Below are positions 8,932 to 18,087 of a stretch of 64,000 nt of DNA, in pieces. The stretch's first letter is position 1; each line of letters starts with the position of its first letter. The stretch is taken from NCBI RefSeq assembly GCF_001885215.1, contig NZ_CP018091.1, forward strand, positions 1,736,001-1,800,000. The letters run 5' to 3'. The notes beneath the pieces were generated by a model. That model was not told the origin of the DNA. It ran no database searches and worked only from the letters and a program-made list of their open reading frames with translations. A program made the position numbers and the translations under genes. This DNA is from Synechococcus sp. SynAce01. GTDB lineage: Bacteria; Cyanobacteriota; Cyanobacteriia; PCC-6307; Cyanobiaceae.

Positions 8932-9660
8932 ATGGGAGAGCGGGCAGCGGTGCGGGCGCTGGACGCGACGATGGCGGGGTTGCGCATTGCCCCGATGGCC
9001 TCCCCCTCTGCCCATCCGTCATCCTCAGCCTCTGCTCCAGCCAGCTTTGCCGTCTTCGACGACGATCTTGATCCGGCCTGGCTGGCCCTGCTCTCGGAGG
9101 CGTCGGCCCTGGCCGTCGATACCGAGGCGATGGGGCTGGTCCATGGCCGCGATCGTCTTTGCCTGGTCCAGATCGCCGATGCCCGTGACAACGTCTGCTG
9201 CATCCGGATTGCGCGCGGTCAGCGGCTCGCCCCCCGGCTGCAGCAGCTGATGGAGAACCCGGCAATCGAGAAGGTGTTCCACTTTGCCCGCTTCGATGTG
9301 GCCGCCCTGGGGGAAGGCCTGGGGATTGCCGTGAACCCCCTGTTCTGCACCAAGGTGGCCAGCCGCCTGGCCCGCACCTACAGCTCCCGCCACGGACTCA
9401 AGGAGGTGGTTCAGGAGCTGGTGGGTGTGGAGCTCGACAAGCAGGCCCAGAGCAGTGACTGGGGCCGGGTCGAGGAGCTCGGCGAGGCCCAGCTGGCCTA
9501 TGCCGCCAACGACGTGCGCTTCCTGCTCCCTGCCTGTGGGCGCCTCAAGGAGATCCTGGAGCGGGAGGAACGCCTGGAGCTGGCGCGCCGTTGCTTCGCC
9601 TGCATCCCGGTGTTCTCTGAACTCGATCGCCGCCGTTTCGGTTCGGTCTTCGAGCACTGA
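8932..9660 (+). CDS. rnd: Ribonuclease D-like 3'-5' exonuclease
   Basis: DEDD-superfamily exonuclease that trims RNA 3' ends. 242 residues from 8932; an internal ATG at 8995 is an equally plausible start. The exonuclease motifs are in order: ALAVDTEAMGL (Exo I, Asp and Glu), VFHFARFDVAAL (Exo II, Asp) and LAYAANDVRFLLP (Exo III, Tyr and Asp). The protein lacks the HRDC domains of E. coli RNase D, so it is a short form as in many cyanobacteria. Confidence 0.88.
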   Translation: MGERAAVRALDATMAGLRIAPMASPSAHPSSSASAPASFAVFDDDLDPAWLALLSEASALAVDTEAMGLVHGRDRLCLVQIADARDNVCCIRIARGQRLAPRLQQLMENPAIEKVFHFARFDVAALGEGLGIAVNPLFCTKVASRLARTYSSRHGLKEVVQELVGVELDKQAQSSDWGRVEELGEAQLAYAANDVRFLLPACGRLKEILEREERLELARRCFACIPVFSELDRRRFGSVFEH

Positions 9661-9696
9661 GGCAAGATCGCCCAGCCAGTCCTCAGCCGCCAGTCC

Positions 9697-9954
9697 TCAG
9701 TCTTCGTCGAGGTAATTGGCTTCGTCAGATTCGGCGATCAGCAGGGAATCGAGCAGGCGCACCTGCTCCTGGCGGCTGCCGCTGAGCTCCTCAACCATCT
9801 GCTCGGCCATGGCCACCCGGCCGGCGATGTCGCGAATCTCCGCCTTGGCGGCCCGCTGGTCGACCCGACGCCGCGCCGAGGCGATGCTGATGCCAAGCAG
9901 GGAGGCCAGGTTGCCGGTGATGGTGGCGTAGGCCCGATCGGTGGGGGCGGGCAT
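9697..9954 (-). CDS. Conserved-looking small hypothetical protein
   Basis: 85 residues, unrecognised. The first third is neutral (ITGNLASLLGISIASARRR), the middle is helical and charged (AAKAEIRDIAGRVAMAEQMVEEL), and the tail is acidic, ending EANYLDED. The helical pattern suggests a small coiled or helical cytoplasmic protein. It lies 31 nt after the lpxB-like gene on the same strand and is convergent with rnd. Coding is supported by length, clean start and position rather than by homology. Confidence 0.6.
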   Translation of the reverse strand: MPAPTDRAYATITGNLASLLGISIASARRRVDQRAAKAEIRDIAGRVAMAEQMVEELSGSRQEQVRLLDSLLIAESDEANYLDED

Positions 9955-9985
9955 CAGAAACCTGCAGGGGCGATATCAACCCCCA

Positions 9986-11281
9986 TCATCGCCAGTCGTC
10001 GGCCCGGCCCCCTCGCGGCAGGTTCTGATCCAGCAGCTCCCTCTCCAGCACGGCGGCGAGGCGCTCACTGCCGCCAGCCCCTCCCATGCGCCGCCTGCCG
10101 ATCCTGCCAAGGGCGTCCCTGGCGGCGGGGTCGACCAGCAGCCGGGCCAGCTCCTTGGCCAGGGCTTGCGGTGTGGGGCAGACCCGCACCGCCCCTCCCA
10201 GCAAGCGGCTCTGGCGGCTGGCAAAGCTGGTCTTGAACTGGGGCCCCGGGCCTGGCAGCGACAGGGCCGGAACCCCTAGTCCGACGAGTTGTTCGGTGGC
10301 GGTGCCGGCCATGGCCAGCCCCACCTCCCCCCAGCTGGCCCAACGCTCGAAGGCGCCGCTGGCCACCAGCAGCAACACCCTGCCCCGCTGCCAGGCCGCC
10401 TGGGCTCCGCTGCCCTCGGGTGGATCACTGGGGACGTAACCGGCGGCGCGCAGCAGCGGTGCCAGTTCGGCATCGCTGGGCCTGGAGCCGGTGGCGCAGA
10501 GCACCGCGATCGGCTCGTTCAGCCTGCCTGGCCCTTCCAGCCCGCCTGGCCCGAGCCACTCCATGGCCCCAAGCAGGCGCTGCAGGTTGCCCAGGGCCTC
10601 CGGCAGGCGACTGCCCGCCAGCAACACCAGGCGCCGTTGGTTGGCCAGGGCGGGCGGTACGGGCTGGCAGAGGAAGCCATCCATCATTGAATTGCCCGGT
10701 GCCAAGGCCCGCACGCCATGGCGCCGAAGCCCCCGGGCCGTCAGTCCGTCCCTGACAGCCACAACCCGGCAGCGACGCTGGCCCATCAGGGCCCATTCCC
10801 ATGGGTCCCATTCGCTTCCCTTGCAGCGGTGATAGCGGTCGGCAGGCCAGTTGTGGCCAGGCCCGCTGCGCCAGGTGTAGTCGCTCTTCGGGGTGCCGAC
10901 GAAGCCGTAGGGCGCACCGCTGGCAAAGGCCAGCAGCAGAGGCAGCAGATCGCCGACGGCGAGCACGGGCTGGCCGCGACGCCCCCAGCGGCGCAGGATC
11001 TGTAGCTGCCGCCAACTCAGCAGGGGCAGGCCGGCGCTGAGATCACCCAGCAAACCCGGCAGGCTCTGGTTGCTGAATCCGCCGCTGGGCAGCGCCAGGC
11101 GGGGTCCGATGCGTTTGAGCTCGCCGCCGGCCTCAGCGGCCTTGAAGGCCGATCCCTCTCCCACCAACGGCAAAACCAGCACCTGGAGGTCGGGCCGGCG
11201 CCGCCGTAGGGCCCGGATCAGGCGCAGGGCGATCTGGTCCTCGCCGTGGCCGTTGCTCAGGACCAGCAGACGGGAGGGCAT
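9986..11281 (-). CDS. Lipid-A-disaccharide synthase-related protein
   Basis: 431 residues from the ATG at 11281 (MPSRLLVLSNGHGED). A longer frame to 11338 would run into the tRNA-Cys gene and is rejected. It resembles the cyanobacterial LpxB-related family: N-terminal LLVLSNGHGEDQIALRLI, a central GTPKSDYTWRSGPG, NSMMDGF and a C-terminal MAGTATEQLVGLGVPALSLPG glycosyltransferase-like motif. Picocyanobacteria of this type are thought to lack canonical lipid A, so the substrate is uncertain. It probably acts in glycolipid or cell-envelope synthesis at the inner membrane. Confidence 0.82.
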   Translation of the reverse strand: MPSRLLVLSNGHGEDQIALRLIRALRRRRPDLQVLVLPLVGEGSAFKAAEAGGELKRIGPRLALPSGGFSNQSLPGLLGDLSAGLPLLSWRQLQILRRWGRRGQPVLAVGDLLPLLLAFASGAPYGFVGTPKSDYTWRSGPGHNWPADRYHRCKGSEWDPWEWALMGQRRCRVVAVRDGLTARGLRRHGVRALAPGNSMMDGFLCQPVPPALANQRRLVLLAGSRLPEALGNLQRLLGAMEWLGPGGLEGPGRLNEPIAVLCATGSRPSDAELAPLLRAAGYVPSDPPEGSGAQAAWQRGRVLLLVASGAFERWASWGEVGLAMAGTATEQLVGLGVPALSLPGPGPQFKTSFASRQSRLLGGAVRVCPTPQALAKELARLLVDPAARDALGRIGRRRMGGAGGSERLAAVLERELLDQNLPRGGRADDWR

Positions 11282-11324
11282 GCCACGGCTGATACGATCC
11301 GGTTCAGGGAGTCTGCTCCCGGCT

Positions 11325-11395
11325 GGCGGCATGGCCAAGTGGTAAGGCAGAGGATTGCAAATCCTTTATCCCCAGTTCGAATCTGGGTGCCGCCT
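11325..11395 (+). tRNA. tRNA-Cys (GCA)
   Basis: Cloverleaf read by eye. The acceptor GGCGGCA pairs with TGCCGCC. A short D arm contains AGTGGTAAGG. The anticodon stem GAGGA/TCCTT flanks loop TTGCAAA with anticodon GCA. The T arm is CCCAGTTCGAATCTGGG. Discriminator base T; CCA is not encoded. Confidence 0.95.
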
Positions 11396-11460
11396 CTCTC
11401 TTCCAGGTTCCACCAGGACCTGTCTTCGTTTGGGCTCAAGCGCAGCCCAAGCGCTGGCGT

Positions 11461-11994
11461 TCAGAACTCGGCGACGGCACTCCAGGACTCCTGACTCGGG
11501 GCCTTGGCGCTGCAACGCACCTGGCGCTGTTCAACGCTGCAGCGCCCTTCGGCCGGCCAGGCTTTCGGCAGGCCGGTGGCCAGGCCGCGGTCATTGAAGC
11601 TCCGTTCGCTCATGCTCGACACCGTTGTCGTGAGCGGGCCCATCAGCCGGCAACGGCCCTGGTCGCACGCCATCGGCGTGCTGGCCGGTGCCAACACGCC
11701 AACAAAATTGAGCTGGGCGCTGGCGGCTCCGCCCTGGCCGGGAGAAAGGAAGCGAATGTTCAGCAAACCCTGGGAGGGTTGCTCGAACAGAACACTCGTA
11801 CAGGCGGTCGCAGGCGCGTCCGCCAGATTGTTCTGGCAGGTCTGGGCCCTGCTCTGCAGCCGGCCAAAGTTGTCGGCTGGGCGCGAATGAGGCGTGGCCG
11901 CCTCGGCTGCTCCCGGAGTCGCCGCCAGCGCCCCCACCGGCCAGCTCAGTAGTAGGGCGAAGGTGAGAACCAATCGGTGCAGGGAGCTGGGCAC
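11461..11994 (-). CDS. Secreted hypothetical protein
   Basis: 177 residues, not recognised. A classical signal peptide is visible: MPSSLHRLV, a hydrophobic core (FALLLSWPVGALA) and an AxA-like cleavage site near residue 24. The mature part contains several Cys (QTCQNN, ATACTSV, ACDQGRC, RCSVEQRQVRCS) that could form disulfides in the periplasm. No catalytic motif seen. It is convergent with tRNA-Cys and divergent from the aldo/keto reductase side. Confidence 0.62.
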   Translation of the reverse strand: MPSSLHRLVLTFALLLSWPVGALAATPGAAEAATPHSRPADNFGRLQSRAQTCQNNLADAPATACTSVLFEQPSQGLLNIRFLSPGQGGAASAQLNFVGVLAPASTPMACDQGRCRLMGPLTTTVSSMSERSFNDRGLATGLPKAWPAEGRCSVEQRQVRCSAKAPSQESWSAVAEF

Positions 11995-12068
11995 GGGAGA
12001 CCTTTCTCAGCCATTCATTCTGGAGGCCAGAGGCCGGGGCAAGAGGCCAAAGGCCGGGGCTTGGAGGT

Positions 12069-12473
12069 TCAGCTGTCGCCGTCAGCTACGCAGAAACCCT
12101 GGCAGCGGATGCCATTGCTGGCCGTACGACCACAGTGGCCGCAGAGGATGGGTTCTGAGCTGGTCTTTGCGTTGGCCTGCGAGCTGGCTTGCGATTCCGC
12201 CCCAGATCCCTCTCCGTCGCGGGCGGAAGACGATGGGGCCGGGGCGTCGGGCCCCGGGGAAGACGGCTGTGGATTCAGCGGTCGGTCGCAGCTGGGAGGA
12301 TCATGGCGTCGAAGCCCTTGGCGGTGCGGCGTGATGGCGACGGCTCTCCCCCTCGGCGGGTTCCTTGGCCCCGATAGCGACCTGCCATCGATCGGCGTCG
12401 GCACCTGGGCCTGGGGCAACCAGTTCCTCTGGGGGTACGAACCGGAACGGCACGACGCGGCCCTGGCAGCCAC
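12069..12473 (-). CDS. Small zinc-finger-like protein, start uncertain
   Basis: The well-supported part is the C-terminal ~30 residues, which read CGHCGRTASNGIRCQGFC followed by VADGDS*. The CxxC...C...C spacing looks like a small treble-clef or zinc-ribbon knuckle, and I associate this type of tail with small picocyanobacterial proteins. The only ATG in frame is at 12473, which would put 47 codons antisense inside the aldo/keto reductase gene. A non-ATG start near 12278 (CTG) is possible. The middle segment is low-complexity Ser/Pro/Ala. Function unknown; metal binding is inference. Confidence 0.45.
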   Translation of the reverse strand: MAARAASCRSGSYPQRNWLPQAQVPTPIDGRSLSGPRNPPRGRAVAITPHRQGLRRHDPPSCDRPLNPQPSSPGPDAPAPSSSARDGEGSGAESQASSQANAKTSSEPILCGHCGRTASNGIRCQGFCVADGDS

Positions 12474-13341
12474 ATTTCAGCGGGCCGTGGACCTGGGCCT
12501 GACCTTCTTCGACACGGCCGATTCCTATGGAACGGGCCGCTTCCAGGGCCGCAGTGAGGTCTTGCTCGGCGGCTTTCTCGCCACCCTGCCGGCGGCCAGG
12601 CTTGCCGGCCTCTGCGTGGCCACCAAGCTGGCGCCGTTCCCCTGGCGGCTGGGTCGAAGCGGCTATGCCAGAGCCTTCGAGGCCTCGCGGCAGCGCCTGG
12701 GAGGAAAGCTCGACCGGGTGCAGCTGCACTGGAGCACGGCCCGCTACGCCCCCTGGCAGGAGGGGCCCTTGCTGGAGGGTCTGGCCGATCTGGTGGACCG
12801 CCAGGAGGTGGCCAGCCTGGGGCTCTCGAACCTGGGGCCGCGGCGCCTGGAGCTGATCCTCCAGCGGCTGGCCGCCCGTGGCATCCCGCTGGCCAGCCTG
12901 CAGGTCCAGCTTTCCCTGCTCGCTCCAGACGCCCTCGCCCCCGGTGGGGTGGCCGAGGTCTGCCGCCACGCCGGCGTCGAGTTGATTGCCTACAGCCCCC
13001 TGGCCCTGGGGCTGCTCAGCGATCCCGGCCGCAGCGGCCGGCCCTGGCCTGTCGGGCCGCGGGGTTGGCTCTACCGCCGGCTGCTGCCGAGGATCGAACC
13101 GCTGCTGGTGGAGATGCGAGCCATCGCTGCCGCCCACGGCGCCTCGATGGCTGAAGTGGCGCTCAACTGGTGCCGGGCCCACGGGGCCCGGCCAATCCCC
13201 GGCCTGCGCACGGTGTCCCAGGCAGAGACAGCCGCGGCAGCCGTGGGCTGGCGGCTCGAAGCGAGCGAGGTGGGAGCTCTCGATCGCCAGGCGATCGCCC
13301 TGCCCGTGCGGATGCCGGCCAATCCGTTCCAGTCGAACTGA
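12334..13341 (+). CDS. Aldo/keto reductase
   Basis: NAD(P)H-dependent carbonyl reductase family, TIM barrel. From the ATG at 12334 there are 335 residues starting MATALPLGGFLG; the frame is open further upstream but that part has no family similarity. The catalytic tetrad is visible: Asp and Tyr in FFDTADSYGTG, Lys in VATKLAPFP and His in VQLHWS. Late motifs include LIAYSPLALGLL and the cofactor-binding RPIPGLRTVSQAE. Substrate unknown. Confidence 0.9.
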   Translation: MATALPLGGFLGPDSDLPSIGVGTWAWGNQFLWGYEPERHDAALAATFQRAVDLGLTFFDTADSYGTGRFQGRSEVLLGGFLATLPAARLAGLCVATKLAPFPWRLGRSGYARAFEASRQRLGGKLDRVQLHWSTARYAPWQEGPLLEGLADLVDRQEVASLGLSNLGPRRLELILQRLAARGIPLASLQVQLSLLAPDALAPGGVAEVCRHAGVELIAYSPLALGLLSDPGRSGRPWPVGPRGWLYRRLLPRIEPLLVEMRAIAAAHGASMAEVALNWCRAHGARPIPGLRTVSQAETAAAAVGWRLEASEVGALDRQAIALPVRMPANPFQSN

Positions 13342-13343
13342 CG

Positions 13344-14039
13344 TCAGCCGGTGGTGAGCGACGGGGAGGGGTCGGGGCTGAGGACCACCGGTAAGGAGGC
13401 CGGACGGGGCAGCTCCCCTGCAACTGTGCGGGCTGGGGCGGGGATCAGCCGGGCTGGCGGGCTGGCCTTCGCCGCGGCCTCTGCGTCTGCTGCGATTGGC
13501 TGACGATCGTCGCTGCTGGGGCCAGGCTCGGTTTCAGGGCTGCTTGCTTCGCAGGCGGCGAGTGTTTCCTGGATCAGGGAATCGAAGAGGGGACCCGGCA
13601 GCCGCAGCCGCGCCAGTTCCAGAAAGGTTCTGGACATCGATTCACTGGCCACGGCCCCCACGGCCGGATTGTTGCGGCGCTGCTCCTGCTCTTCGAGCAC
13701 GGAGCGAATGAAGCGTTCGGTGACATCGCGTTTGGTGCCCGCCCGGATCCTGGTCTCCTGCTCCAGTGTCGAGAGCAGGCTCTGTTGCTCAAGTTCCTGC
13801 AGGCGCCGCGTCAGGCTGTCGAGCACCTCCCGCGCCTCGTTCAGCACATGGCCCAGCTGGCCATCGGAGAGGCGGGGCAGATCCGAGACATACACCTTGC
13901 CGTGGTCTCTCAAGGCCAGAAAGGTGGGCCGGATCAGCGGGGCGTTGCTTGGAACCTGACGCGGCCGGCGCGGTGGATTGGGGGGTAAGGGGCCGGCGGA
14001 ACTGCGACGACGGGTGCTGCGGCCGTTGATTGGAATCAT
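13344..14039 (-). CDS. Conserved-looking hypothetical protein with helical core
   Basis: 231 residues from the ATG at 14039 (MIPINGRSTRRR). A longer open frame upstream is low-complexity and antisense-like. The N-terminus is basic and Pro-rich. Residues about 40-170 are strongly helical and charged (LSDGQLGHVLNEAREVLDSL, EQETRIRAGTKRDVTERFI). The C-terminus is Pro/Ala/Ser-rich and probably disordered. I do not recognise the family. It is convergent with the aldo/keto reductase, whose stop is 2 nt away, and downstream of purM on the same strand. Confidence 0.6.
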   Translation of the reverse strand: MIPINGRSTRRRSSAGPLPPNPPRRPRQVPSNAPLIRPTFLALRDHGKVYVSDLPRLSDGQLGHVLNEAREVLDSLTRRLQELEQQSLLSTLEQETRIRAGTKRDVTERFIRSVLEEQEQRRNNPAVGAVASESMSRTFLELARLRLPGPLFDSLIQETLAACEASSPETEPGPSSDDRQPIAADAEAAAKASPPARLIPAPARTVAGELPRPASLPVVLSPDPSPSLTTG

Positions 14040-14125
14040 CGAATATCCATCCTCAAAACTGGCGCCAGAGGCTTTTGACGGCTTAACAACTCCATCATCT
14101 GACTTCGCCGAGTCCCGAGGCGGCT

Positions 14126-15163
14126 TCAGTTGCTCGGCAGGCCGGCCACCGGGCCGCCTCCGCTCGGGCCCGCCACAACCTCGCCCAGGTGCCAGGCGCG
14201 CACACCCAGGCCCTCGCTGATAGCGATGGCGGCCGCTTGATCCTTCGCTGGCACCACCAGGCAGTAGCCGACACCGAGGTTGAAGGTGTTCCAGAGGTCC
14301 TCCTCCGGCACCTCGCCTTGTTCCTGTAGCCAGTGAAAGAGGGCGGGACGCTCCCAGCTGCCTGGATCGATGCGGGCGTGAACGCCCGCCGGCAAGCAAC
14401 GGGGCAGGTTTTCCGGCACGCCTCCCCCGGTGATGTGGGCCATGGCGTGGAGAGGGATTCCGCCGGCCTTCAGGGATCTGACCACAGCGCCGTAGAGCTG
14501 GGTTGGCTTGAGCAGGGCCTCGATCACCGGCTCGTCACTGCCGTTGAAGGTGCTGGCGGCCGTGATGCCGCGCGCGTCGAGAATGCGGCGCACCAGGCTG
14601 AAGCCATTGCTATGGACCCCGCTGCTGGCCAGGCCGAGGATGGCGTCACCGGCCTCCACCTGCTTTCCGTCGATCAGGGCGTCGGCTTCCACCACTGCCA
14701 CACAGAAGCCGGCCAGGTCGTAGCGGCCAGGGGCATAGAAGCCCGGCATCTCGGCCGTTTCACCTCCGAGCAGGGCGCAACCGCTTTGCCTGCAGCCGTC
14801 GGCAATCCCTTCCACCACTGCGGCCATGGCCTCGGGGCTGAGCTTGCCGGTGGCGATGTAATCGAGAAAGAAGAGAGGCTCGGCGCCACTGGTGATCACG
14901 TCGTTCACGCACATCGCCACTAGATCGATGCCCACGTCATGGTGGCGGCCATGGGCCTGAGCCAGTTCCAGCTTGGTGCCCACCCCATCGGTGCCGGCCA
15001 CCAGCAGGGGGTTGCTCAAGCCGCTCGGCAGGCGGCAGAGCCCACCGAAGCCCCCCAGGCCGCCGAGCACCTCGGGGCGCCGGGTGGATTCAACGCTGGT
15101 CCGGATCCGCTCGACAAAGGCCCGACCTGCGGCCACGTCCACTCCTGCTGTGCGGTAGTCCAT
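14126..15163 (-). CDS. purM: Phosphoribosylformylglycinamidine cyclo-ligase (AIR synthetase)
   Basis: Fifth step of purine synthesis: ATP-dependent closure of FGAM to 5-aminoimidazole ribotide. 345 residues from the ATG at 15163 ([13 protein letters not shown]), the normal family start; the open frame continues upstream without similarity. Signatures: [71 protein letters not shown] and [14 protein letters not shown]. Full length. Confidence 0.97.
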   Translation of the reverse strand: MDYRTAGVDVAAGRAFVERIRTSVESTRRPEVLGGLGGFGGLCRLPSGLSNPLLVAGTDGVGTKLELAQAHGRHHDVGIDLVAMCVNDVITSGAEPLFFLDYIATGKLSPEAMAAVVEGIADGCRQSGCALLGGETAEMPGFYAPGRYDLAGFCVAVVEADALIDGKQVEAGDAILGLASSGVHSNGFSLVRRILDARGITAASTFNGSDEPVIEALLKPTQLYGAVVRSLKAGGIPLHAMAHITGGGVPENLPRCLPAGVHARIDPGSWERPALFHWLQEQGEVPEEDLWNTFNLGVGYCLVVPAKDQAAAIAISEGLGVRAWHLGEVVAGPSGGGPVAGLPSN

Positions 15164-15582
15164 GGCATCCGTTCTGTGGGAACAACTCTGGATCCTGGTG
15201 ATCCTCTGATGGGACACGGCACTGGCTGCTCCCGGGGCTGACCACCCGTGGCGGTGGACGGCTGCGAGATTGACACCCAGCTCCATCACCACTGCTGATA
15301 GCAGACATCCTTTCTGCTGATTGATCGAGGCGGTGTTGGCCCGCTCCATCCTTGATGGGGCCGGCGATGTTGGCTTCGATGATGATTCCTGATCATTCTT
15401 GTGATCCCATTCCTCCACACAATCTTTTCAGGATTGCCATTAAGTTTCCTGAGTCTTTGATTTGGTCAGGAACTTCACCACCTCGATCATTCCTCTCATG
15501 CTTTTCGATTGAGTGGATTGGTCGTCGGTTTGATCGTTGATCTTCAGGTGATTGCTGTTTTAGGCAGCGGGTTTCGTTTGTT
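15164..15582. other. Divergent intergenic region between purM and rlpA
   Basis: 419 nt between two divergently transcribed genes, visibly AT-richer than its flanks from about 15360 on. It must hold both promoters, but I cannot fix individual elements with confidence. Short open frames here have no plausible protein features. Confidence 0.5.
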
Positions 15583-16140
15583 ATGCCTTCCTCCCTTTCC
15601 CTCGGAGCTCTTGCTCTCCTGCTCTCCAGCAGTGGTGTTGCCATCCCCGCTTTCGCCGATTCCACCAAGGGCCCACAACCCCTTGCCTTGGCGATGTCAA
15701 GCGAGCAACCTGCCCAAGCAAAGCCCTCCACCAGCCCCAACGGCAACGTGGTGATCCGCGACGTTCAGGACCAACCTGACTTTGAGCCTGTCATCAGGCC
15801 GGTGGTTCCCCAAACGGTGGCTTCGGCTCCCAGCCAGTCCAATGTCAGGCATGTGACCACCGGCGAGGCCAGCTGGTACGGCCCTGGTTTCTTCGGAAAC
15901 CGCACCGCCAACGGTGAAATTTTCCGTCCTGGCACCCTGACCGCCGCCCATCGCACCTTGCCCTTCGGCACTCGGGTGCGGGTCACCAACCTTCGTAACG
16001 GCCGCATCACCTACGTGCGCATCAACGACCGTGGGCCGTTCGTCGGCAACCGGGTCATTGATCTGGCCCACGGAGCCGCCCAGAAATTGGGGCTCATCTC
16101 CAGTGGCATCGCCCAGGTCCGCCTTGAGGTTCTCCAGTAA
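15583..16140 (+). CDS. rlpA: Septal ring lytic transglycosylase RlpA family protein
   Basis: 185 residues. The N-terminus (MPSSLSLGALALLLSSSGVAIPAFA) is a signal peptide ending near residue 25, followed by a low-complexity linker. The C-terminal half is a double-psi beta-barrel: GEASWYGPGFFGNRTANGE, TAAHRTLPFGTRVRVTN and INDRGPFVGNRVIDLA. These match RlpA-like cell-wall proteins, including the Asp of the DRGPF motif. No SPOR domain is present, so septal targeting is not shown. It probably acts on periplasmic peptidoglycan; the activity is inferred from the family. Confidence 0.87.
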   Translation: MPSSLSLGALALLLSSSGVAIPAFADSTKGPQPLALAMSSEQPAQAKPSTSPNGNVVIRDVQDQPDFEPVIRPVVPQTVASAPSQSNVRHVTTGEASWYGPGFFGNRTANGEIFRPGTLTAAHRTLPFGTRVRVTNLRNGRITYVRINDRGPFVGNRVIDLAHGAAQKLGLISSGIAQVRLEVLQ

Positions 16141-16209
16141 GGTCTGACACCTCTCTGATCTCCGGCCCATCCGTCCCTTTGGCGTGGTGGGTCTTTGTTT
16201 TGTCAGCCG

Positions 16210-17784
16210 ATGTTGTTGCTGCGAACCTGCGCCGAGCTGCTGCGCTGGTGCGCTTCTCTGCGATGGCAGCAACGGCCTTTGCACTTCGTGCCCACGATGG
16301 GTGCTCTGCATGAGGGCCATCTCAGCCTGATTCGCCGGGCAGCCCTGGCTCAGCCAGTCGCGGGCGCTGAGCCGGTTCAGCCCGGGGTTCTGGTGAGCGT
16401 GTTCGTGAACCCACTCCAGTTCGGGCCGGGCGAGGATTTTCAGCGCTACCCCCGCGATCTCGAGACCGATGCCGCAACAGCAGCGGTGGCTGGTGCCCAC
16501 GCTCTGTTTGCACCCTCCGTTGAAGATCTCTTTCCGGGTGGAGAGGCCGAGGTCACCCGGGTCATTCCGCCGGCGTCCTTGCTGGAGACTCTCTGCGCCC
16601 GATCCAGGCCTGGCCATTTCGACGGCGTGGCCACCGTAATCGCCCGTCTGCTGGCGTTGATTCGTCCCGATCGCCTCCTGCTCGGAGAGAAGGACTGGCA
16701 GCAACTGGTGGTCTTGCGCCGGGTCGTGGCGGCTCTTGGTCTGCCGGTGCGGCTGCAGGGCTGTCCCACCTGGCGCGAAGCCGACGGACTGGCCGGCAGT
16801 TCTCGTAATCGCTACCTTTCCCCGGCTGAGCGCCAAAGGGCCAGCGCCATTCCCGTGGCCCTGCTAGAAGCCGCTGAGGCCTGGCGCTGCGGCGGCCTGA
16901 GTGAGGAACGGCTGCTGGCAGAGTTACGAGACGGGTTGGAAGCCTCCGGTCTGCAGGTTGACTACGCCGAGCTGGTCGGGGCCCAAACCCTCCAGCCACC
17001 CCCATCCGGTCATCGGGGTCTTGCTTTGCTGGCTGTGGCTGTGAACTGTGGGTCCAGCCGTCTGATCGATCACCACTTTCTGATGTCCCGAGCCCCGATT
17101 GTTGCCATCGACGGCCCCGCCGGTGCCGGTAAGAGCACCGTTACCCGGGCGTTCGCCCGCCGGCTGGGTCTCCTCTACCTCGATACAGGAGCGATGTACC
17201 GCGCCGTGACCTGGTGGGTGCAGCGCCATGGGGTCGATCCGGCGGATCCGGAGGCCGTCGCCCTGCTCCTGGGCGATCTCGACCTGCGGCTGGAGGGCGG
17301 GCTTGGTGCCGAGCAGCGGGTCTGGATCAAGGGCCACGAGGTCACCGCGGCGATTCGTCACCCCGACCTGACCGCCGCGGTGTCTGCGGTGGCGGCCCAT
17401 GCGGCCGTGCGTGAGGCCCTCACCGGCCAGCAGCAGGCCATGGGCGAACGGGGAGGGCTCGTGGCCGAAGGCCGCGATATCGGCACGGCGGTTTTCCCCG
17501 ACGCTGATTTGAAGGTGTTCCTGACCGCCTCGGTGCAGGAGCGTGCCAGGCGGCGCGCCCTGGATCTGGAGCAGCGGGGATTTCCCCCGGTTTCGCTCCT
17601 TGAACTGGAGGGCCAGATTGCCGAACGCGACCGTCTTGATTCCTGTCGGGCGGTTGCCCCGCTCGCTCAGGCCGATGACGCGATCGAGCTGATCAGCGAT
17701 GGCCTGGAGATCGAGGCGGTGATCCAGGCCCTGGTGGATCTGTTCCGCGAACGGGTGCCTGAGGAAGCCTGGCCAGGAACTTGA
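16210..17784 (+). CDS. panC-cmk: Bifunctional pantoate--beta-alanine ligase / cytidylate kinase
   Basis: Fusion typical of cyanobacteria. Residues about 1-290 are pantothenate synthetase with FVPTMGALHEGHLSLIRRA, VFVNPLQFGPGEDF, LLGEKDWQQL and GLAGSSRNRYLSP. From about 298 to the end is (d)CMP kinase with the P-loop APIVAIDGPAGAGKSTVTRAFA, LYLDTGAMYRAVTW and LVAEGRDIGTAVFPDADLKVFL. It links pantothenate (coenzyme A) synthesis and pyrimidine nucleotide metabolism. I use the ATG at 16210; a TTG at 16195 is the alternative. Total 524 residues. Confidence 0.95.
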   Translation: MLLLRTCAELLRWCASLRWQQRPLHFVPTMGALHEGHLSLIRRAALAQPVAGAEPVQPGVLVSVFVNPLQFGPGEDFQRYPRDLETDAATAAVAGAHALFAPSVEDLFPGGEAEVTRVIPPASLLETLCARSRPGHFDGVATVIARLLALIRPDRLLLGEKDWQQLVVLRRVVAALGLPVRLQGCPTWREADGLAGSSRNRYLSPAERQRASAIPVALLEAAEAWRCGGLSEERLLAELRDGLEASGLQVDYAELVGAQTLQPPPSGHRGLALLAVAVNCGSSRLIDHHFLMSRAPIVAIDGPAGAGKSTVTRAFARRLGLLYLDTGAMYRAVTWWVQRHGVDPADPEAVALLLGDLDLRLEGGLGAEQRVWIKGHEVTAAIRHPDLTAAVSAVAAHAAVREALTGQQQAMGERGGLVAEGRDIGTAVFPDADLKVFLTASVQERARRRALDLEQRGFPPVSLLELEGQIAERDRLDSCRAVAPLAQADDAIELISDGLEIEAVIQALVDLFRERVPEEAWPGT

Positions 17785-18087
17785 CGGTTTGTTTCGACTC
17801 CCCCTTAAGTCCCTTCTCCTCAGCAGTAGGGTTGAAGAGCTAAAAGAGCGTGAAACAGCTACACACCATAGGATTCAATCAATAGTTTTAAGCGAATTCC
17901 GCGCAATCAGCGACACCCGTCACCATGACACTGAGCTCAACGTCTTCCATTGCAATGACCTCCAACCTTTCGGCGTCTGTGGATCGCCCAATCGTTTCGT
18001 CATCGGCGATGCGGCATCCATCGGAGCGTCCCCAAAGCAGTGGCAATCAGGCTTTTGGCATGATGATTCATTCGATGGTGAGCATGG
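17785..18087. other. Gene-poor spacer at the start of the phycobilisome region
   Basis: About 300 nt between panC-cmk and the convergent phosphatase gene. Base composition drops from the GC-rich left flank to clearly AT-richer here. A plus-strand open frame crosses it but shows no protein-like pattern and overlaps the phosphatase, so I do not call it. Confidence 0.5.
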
